From assembly GCA_031772625.1 (NCBI GenBank), contig CM062805.1, positions 801,441,592-801,505,591 on the forward strand: a stretch of 64,000 bases of DNA, in the 5' to 3' direction. Under the pieces are notes generated by a model. That model was given only the letters and a program-made list of their open reading frames with translations, had not been told where the DNA came from and ran no database searches. Position numbers and translations under genes: made by a program. This stretch comes from Pinus tabuliformis. Taxonomy: Eukaryota; Streptophyta; Pinopsida; Pinales; Pinaceae. Below are positions 60,001-64,000 of this stretch, in pieces (the first letter of the stretch is position 1; each line of letters starts with the position of its first letter).

Positions 60001-61080
60001 CAGAAGATGACATCATTAACACCTACATTAACCCACCAGATGCCATATCCCATCTAAAATGTCAAATGATCGAAGCAGCCCTTGATAACGAAATAGAATA
60101 AGATCCCTTAAAAGATATTAATGATCAATCAATACCAACAACTTATGTTTATAACAACAAAACCATAGAAATTGAGCTAGGAAATTTTTTTAATATTAAC
60201 AAAAATCTGACTATTGACCAAGAGAAGAAGCTTGCTCAACTCCTGAGAAAATATAAAGAGGCCTTTGCATGGGATTACCCGAACATGAAAGGGATTGATC
60301 CCCAATTATGCACAAACCACATTTATACAGAGAAAGATGCCAGGTACATTCGACAACCTCAATGGACGTTACATCCTCATCTTAAAGATATTTTTAAAGT
60401 TGAACTACAAAAATTGTTAGATGTAAACTTCATCTACCCCATATCTGACAGCAAATGGGTCTCTCCATTAGTAGTGGTGCCGAGAAAGAATGGAAAGTGA
60501 CATATATGTGTTGACTATAGAGAGCTTAACAAAGAAACCAAAAAAGACCATTTTCTCCTTCTGTTCATTGACTAGGTCTTGGACACATTGGCAGGAAAAA
60601 AATTATTTTCTTTCCTAGATGGCTTCAGCGGATACAATCAAATTCAGATTGCCCCTAAAGATCAGGATAAGACTACCTTTACCTTCCCTTGGGGAACATT
60701 CACTTACAGGGTCTTACCTTTTGGGCTGTGCAATGCACCTACCATATTTCAGAGGGCTATACTCAGTATTTTTTTAGATCTGATAAATGAAGGGCTCGAG
60801 GTGTACATGGATGACTTTACACCTTACAGAGATGACTTCGAGCTAGCATTACAAACATTAGAGAAAGTTCTACAAAGATGCATTGCCACCAGAATTTGTT
60901 TAAGCCATGAAAAATGCCACATGATGATGACCGAGGGCCTCATCTTGGGTCATTATATCTGCGCAGCTGGAATTCAGGTAGATCGAGAAAAAATTCAGAT
61001 AATTCTTTTAACACCTACCCCTTCCACACAAACTGAGGTACGCAGTTTCTTGGGAATTCTGGCTATTATAGAATATTTAT
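60001..61080 (+). pseudogene. Gypsy-3 reverse transcriptase
   Basis: The frame carries YKEAFAWDYPNMKGIDPQLC, ISDSKWVSPLVVVPRKNGK, a TGA where Trp is expected, CVDYRELNKET, LFSFLDGFSGYNQIQIA, YRVLPFGLCNAP and the catalytic box VYMDDF at about 60800. Palm and fingers are complete, so only the stops (60498-60500, 60573-60575) and the shift at about 61060 disable it. The Y-M-D-D form and the order of motifs are those of Ty3/gypsy. Confidence 0.9.
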
Positions 61081-62898
61081 AAAGAATTTTTCTCAAACTT
61101 CTGCACCACTATATGCATTAACAGGGAATAATGATTTCATTTGGACTGATAAATGTGACATTGATTTTGAAGATTTAAAGCGGCTTGTATCAACAGCCCC
61201 AGTATTAAGGGGCCCAAACTAGGATTTACCATTCTAGATTTGATCTGACGCTTCAGACACAGCCATTGGAGCAGTTATTAGCCAAGAGGAAGATAAAAAG
61301 CCATATGCAATATACTATATCAACAAAAATCTATTTCTTGCTGAACGAAATTATACTGTTATTGAAAAAGAATTTTTGGCTGTAATCTATGTTATTAATA
61401 AATTCAGACATTATATAACAGGATACCCTATGGTTTTATGCATTGATCACTTTGCTATTAAATATCTAGCTAATAAACCTGTTACAAATGGAAGAGTGAC
61501 AATATGGTTGATTCTTTTGTAGGAATTTGATATCACTATCAAAGATCGACCAGGAAAAGAAAATCTAGTAGCAGATTTCCTTTCACGAATGCCAAAGACA
61601 GACGACTCCACAATAGTAAAAGACCGATTTCTTGATGAACATTTATTTTCTGTAACCGTGAAAACACCGTGGTACGCAGATGTCACAAATTACTTGGTAG
61701 TAGGCAAGTTACCCAAGCACCTGATGCATAATGATAGAAAACAAATAGTACAATGCAGCACGCGATTCTCTTGGATCGGAAGCTATTTATTTCATGCAGG
61801 GACTGATATGCACATTAGAAGATGTGTCAGGGAAGACTAGATCTTCAACATCCTAAAATCTTCCCACAATGGGCCTTGCAGCGGACATTTTTCAAATCGC
61901 TGGACTGGTCACAAGGTATTATAGATGGGCTATTATTGGCTCACCATTTTTAAAGATGCCAAGAAGTTTGTCCAGTCATGTAACAATTGCCAAAGAATGG
62001 GATGCCCTGGGTAGTCTGATGAGATGCCCCTACACCCGCAGATAATGGAGGCAGAGGCACTACCAAGGGCAATAGAGGACTCGGTAATACACTTTCTTTT
62101 CCAACAATTCATGCGATATGGCTTTCCTAGAGAGGTAATTACTGATGGAGGACCGCAATTCATAGGCCATAAGATCACTGCAACATTAAAGAACCATCAT
62201 ATCATGCACAGAATCACGACTCCATACCACCTGCAGGAAAATGGCCAGGTAGAAAGAACTAATAAGGTAATCGAGGCTATACTCAAAAATACAGTTGCAT
62301 CCCATAGACCTGACTAGGCTACTCGATTGCCAGAAGCCCTGTGGGCATACCACACAACATGGAAAAACACCACAGGATATTCCCCATATCAACTAGTGTT
62401 TGGCAAAGAACCTATATTCCTAGTTGAATTTGAAATCCAGACATTGAGGATAGCTCAAGAAGTAGGCTTAGACTTAAATGAAGCACAAATTAATAGGCTA
62501 CATCAAATCAATGAATTGGATGAAATCTGGCCATCAGCTCTTTAGCAAACTACACTGATCCAGCAAAAAAGAGTGAAATGGCATGATGCCCTTATCAAAA
62601 AGAATATCTTCCATGAAGGAGATTGGGCACTCTTGTATGATTCTAGGTTCTAGGATTTTCTGGGAAACTCCAGACTAGATGGTTAGGACCTTATGAGATA
62701 CAAAAGGTGCATGATAATGGTACCCTCACATTAGCCACCATTGATGGGTCTGGTTGCTCTTTTAAAGTGAATGGACATCAATTATGACTCTATCACAAAC
62801 TGCTTACCAGGGAGTCCTTTTGCCAACAATTACGGAAAGATTCCATCATACAGATTATGGCTAAGGAGGGAAACCCATCTCCAGCATCGACCCAGTGA
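61081..62898 (+). pseudogene. Gypsy-3 RNase H and integrase, integrase core deleted in part
   Basis: RNase H: SDASDTAIGAVISQEEDKKP, NYTVIEKEFLAVIYVINKFR, and RPGKENLVADFLSRMP. Integrase zinc site: ILKSSHNGPCSGHFS and SCNNCQRMGCPG. The core should then give a first catalytic Asp in a W-A-L-D/T-D-Y segment, but the sequence passes directly from MPLHPQ to IMEAEALPRAIEDSVIHFLF near 62030-62050. The second Asp (ITDGGPQFIG) and the Glu (ENGQVERTNK) remain. After 62545 more stops and a shift occur; GNPSPASTQ then TGA at 62896-62898 is a plausible end. Confidence 0.88.
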
Positions 62899-62984
62899 AT
62901 AATTCATCTGTTTTTGAAATTTGTACATAAAAATTTTCTTTTTGTTTTGATTGAAGATGCTTATATAAATTGTATATAAATTCT

Positions 62985-64000
62985 CTTTTTCTATTCCCTC
63001 TAAGGAACAACTGTTGTTCCCTCCAAAGAATAGTTGTCTTTCCCTTTAAGGAACAACAAATTTGTGTATAAATTTTTGTGTTGTTCCCTTTAAGGAACAG
63101 TTGATGTTCCCTCTAAGGAAAAACTGTCGTTCCCTCTAAGGAATAGCAGTTCCCTATATATTTGATTTTCGTACTATTCCCTTGAAGGAACAGTTGTTGT
63201 TCCCTCTAAGGAATAGCTATTGTTCCTTCTAAGGAACAACAGTTTCATGTGTATTTACTTTTTGTTATTCCCTTTAAGAACAATTGTTGTTCCCTCTAAG
63301 GAATAGCTGTCGTTCCCTCTAAGGAATAGCTACCCCCTGTCTATTTTCTTTTTGTTATTCCCTTTAAGTAATAGTTATTGTTCCCTCTAAGGAACAACAG
63401 TTTCGCGTGTATTTGTTTTTTGATGTTCCCTCTAAGGAACAACTGTTGTTCCCTCTTAGGAACAGTTGTTGTTCCCTCTAAGGAACAATTGTTGTTACCT
63501 CTTAGGAATAGTTGTTGTTCCCTCTAAGGAACAATAGTTTCATTTCGATTTGTTTTCTCGTTGTTCCCTCTTAGGAAAAGCTTCTATTCCCTTTAAGTAA
63601 TAGCAGTTTCATTTGGACTTGTTTTCTTGTTGTTCCCTTTAAGGAACACTTGTTGTTCCCTATAAGGAGCAGCCATTGTTCCCTCTAAGGAACAATAGTT
63701 TCATTTGCATCTATTTTCTGCTGTTCCTTTTAAGGAACAATTGTTGTTCCCTATAAGGAATAACTATTCTTCCCTCTAAGGAACAACAATTTCGTGTCCA
63801 ATTATTTTTCTCTTTTCGTTGTTCCTTATAAGGAACAACTGTTGTTATCTCTAAGGAAAAAATGTTGTTCCCTCTAAGGAATAGCAGTTTTGGTGTCTAT
63901 TTTTTAAGGAACAGTTGTTGTTCCTAACACGGAACAACACCATCTGCATGTATTTTTCATTTGTTGTTCCTTACAAGGAACAACACCTTTTTGTGTGTCT
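62985..64000 (+). repeat. Array of GTTGTTCC...GGAACAAC palindromes
   Basis: Dozens of diverged copies of a unit of about 20-22 bp, GTTGTTCC CTCTAA GGAACAAC, fill the last kilobase. Each unit is a perfect or near-perfect 8-bp inverted repeat with a 6-base loop (CTCTAA or CTTTAA). A second level is visible: after every two to five palindromes a spacer like AGTTTCATTTG-ATTTGTTTTCT recurs, giving a coarse period near 90-130 bp. It sits just after pol of Gypsy-3, where the 3' untranslated region is expected, and runs off the window. Confidence 0.93.

Larger units (their letters stand above)
56828..64000 (+). mobile_element. Gypsy-3: Athila/Tat-type Ty3/gypsy element, internal region to the window edge
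   Basis: Primer site, gag, protease, reverse transcriptase, RNase H and integrase follow in Ty3/gypsy order. The Asp-Leu-Gly protease box and the Athila/Tat-type primer site point to the non-chromodomain branch; I saw no chromodomain. Two main frameshifts (about 59690 and 61060), many stops and an integrase deletion make it inactive. The 3' LTR would lie beyond 64000. The region after pol is filled by a palindromic repeat array. Confidence 0.88.

Noticed and set aside
62985..64000. CRISPR-like array (regular palindromic repeats)
   Set aside because: Units are diverged, palindromes are almost back to back, spacers are themselves repeats, and the context is a plant retrotransposon.

Overview
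The window looks like intergenic DNA from a very large, repeat-filled seed-plant genome. A gymnosperm is my guess, on weak grounds: the repeats are old, diverged and nested, and I found no intact long gene. The sequence is AT-rich, has AT microsatellites, and contains plant-type LTR retrotransposons of both superfamilies. It also holds broken plant gene families: a DUF4283-like frame, a Transposase_24 (Ptta/En/Spm)-like frame and a DC1 zinc-finger frame. I see no rRNA, tRNA or CRISPR.

Layout. 1 to about 2400 is the 3' part of a non-autonomous LTR element (family L), with the end of an unrecognised charged ORF and its 3' LTR. About 3.6-7.0 kb is a minus-strand Ty3/gypsy relic (gag, primer-binding site, LTR). 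7.0-8.5 kb is a lone family-L LTR. 8.5-13.4 kb holds tandem repeats and no gene. A DUF4283-like pseudogene (13.4-14.5 kb, continuing at 23.2-24.0 kb) is split by a complete Copia element (Copia-1, 14517-23236, minus) flanked by a perfect CTAGT target duplication. A minus-strand gypsy derivative (24056 to about 30108) follows. Its right LTR was entered by a second, gag-only Copia relative (Copia-2, 30109-35520, plus), whose 3' LTR is cut short. A Transposase_24-like pseudogene (35.65-44.4 kb) is split by a complete family-L element (36252-43222). 44.8-51.1 kb has a long hairpin, duplicated blocks and a DC1 pseudogene. 53.2-55.6 kb is a large unrecognised pseudogene. 55.8-64.0 kb is an Athila/Tat-type gypsy element: LTR, primer-binding site, decayed gag-pol, and an unusual array of palindromic repeats running off the window end.

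How it fits together. Almost every coding stretch belongs to a mobile element, and none looks able to act alone. Copia-1 has lost the protease active-site segment, has an altered reverse-transcriptase box and several stop codons. The 3' gypsy element has lost the first part of its integrase core. Copia-2 and the family-L elements keep replication signals but no pol, so they would have depended on enzymes made elsewhere. Many stops look like CAG to TAG changes, as expected from deamination of methylated CHG sites in silenced repeats. Two host frames close up in frame across the retrotransposon insertions, which supports the insertion boundaries.

Most worth checking: the palindromic array at the right end, the 272+272 bp hairpin near 45 kb, the shared unrecognised ORF of the family-L elements, and the recurrent GTATACGC-type motif in the Copia LTRs.
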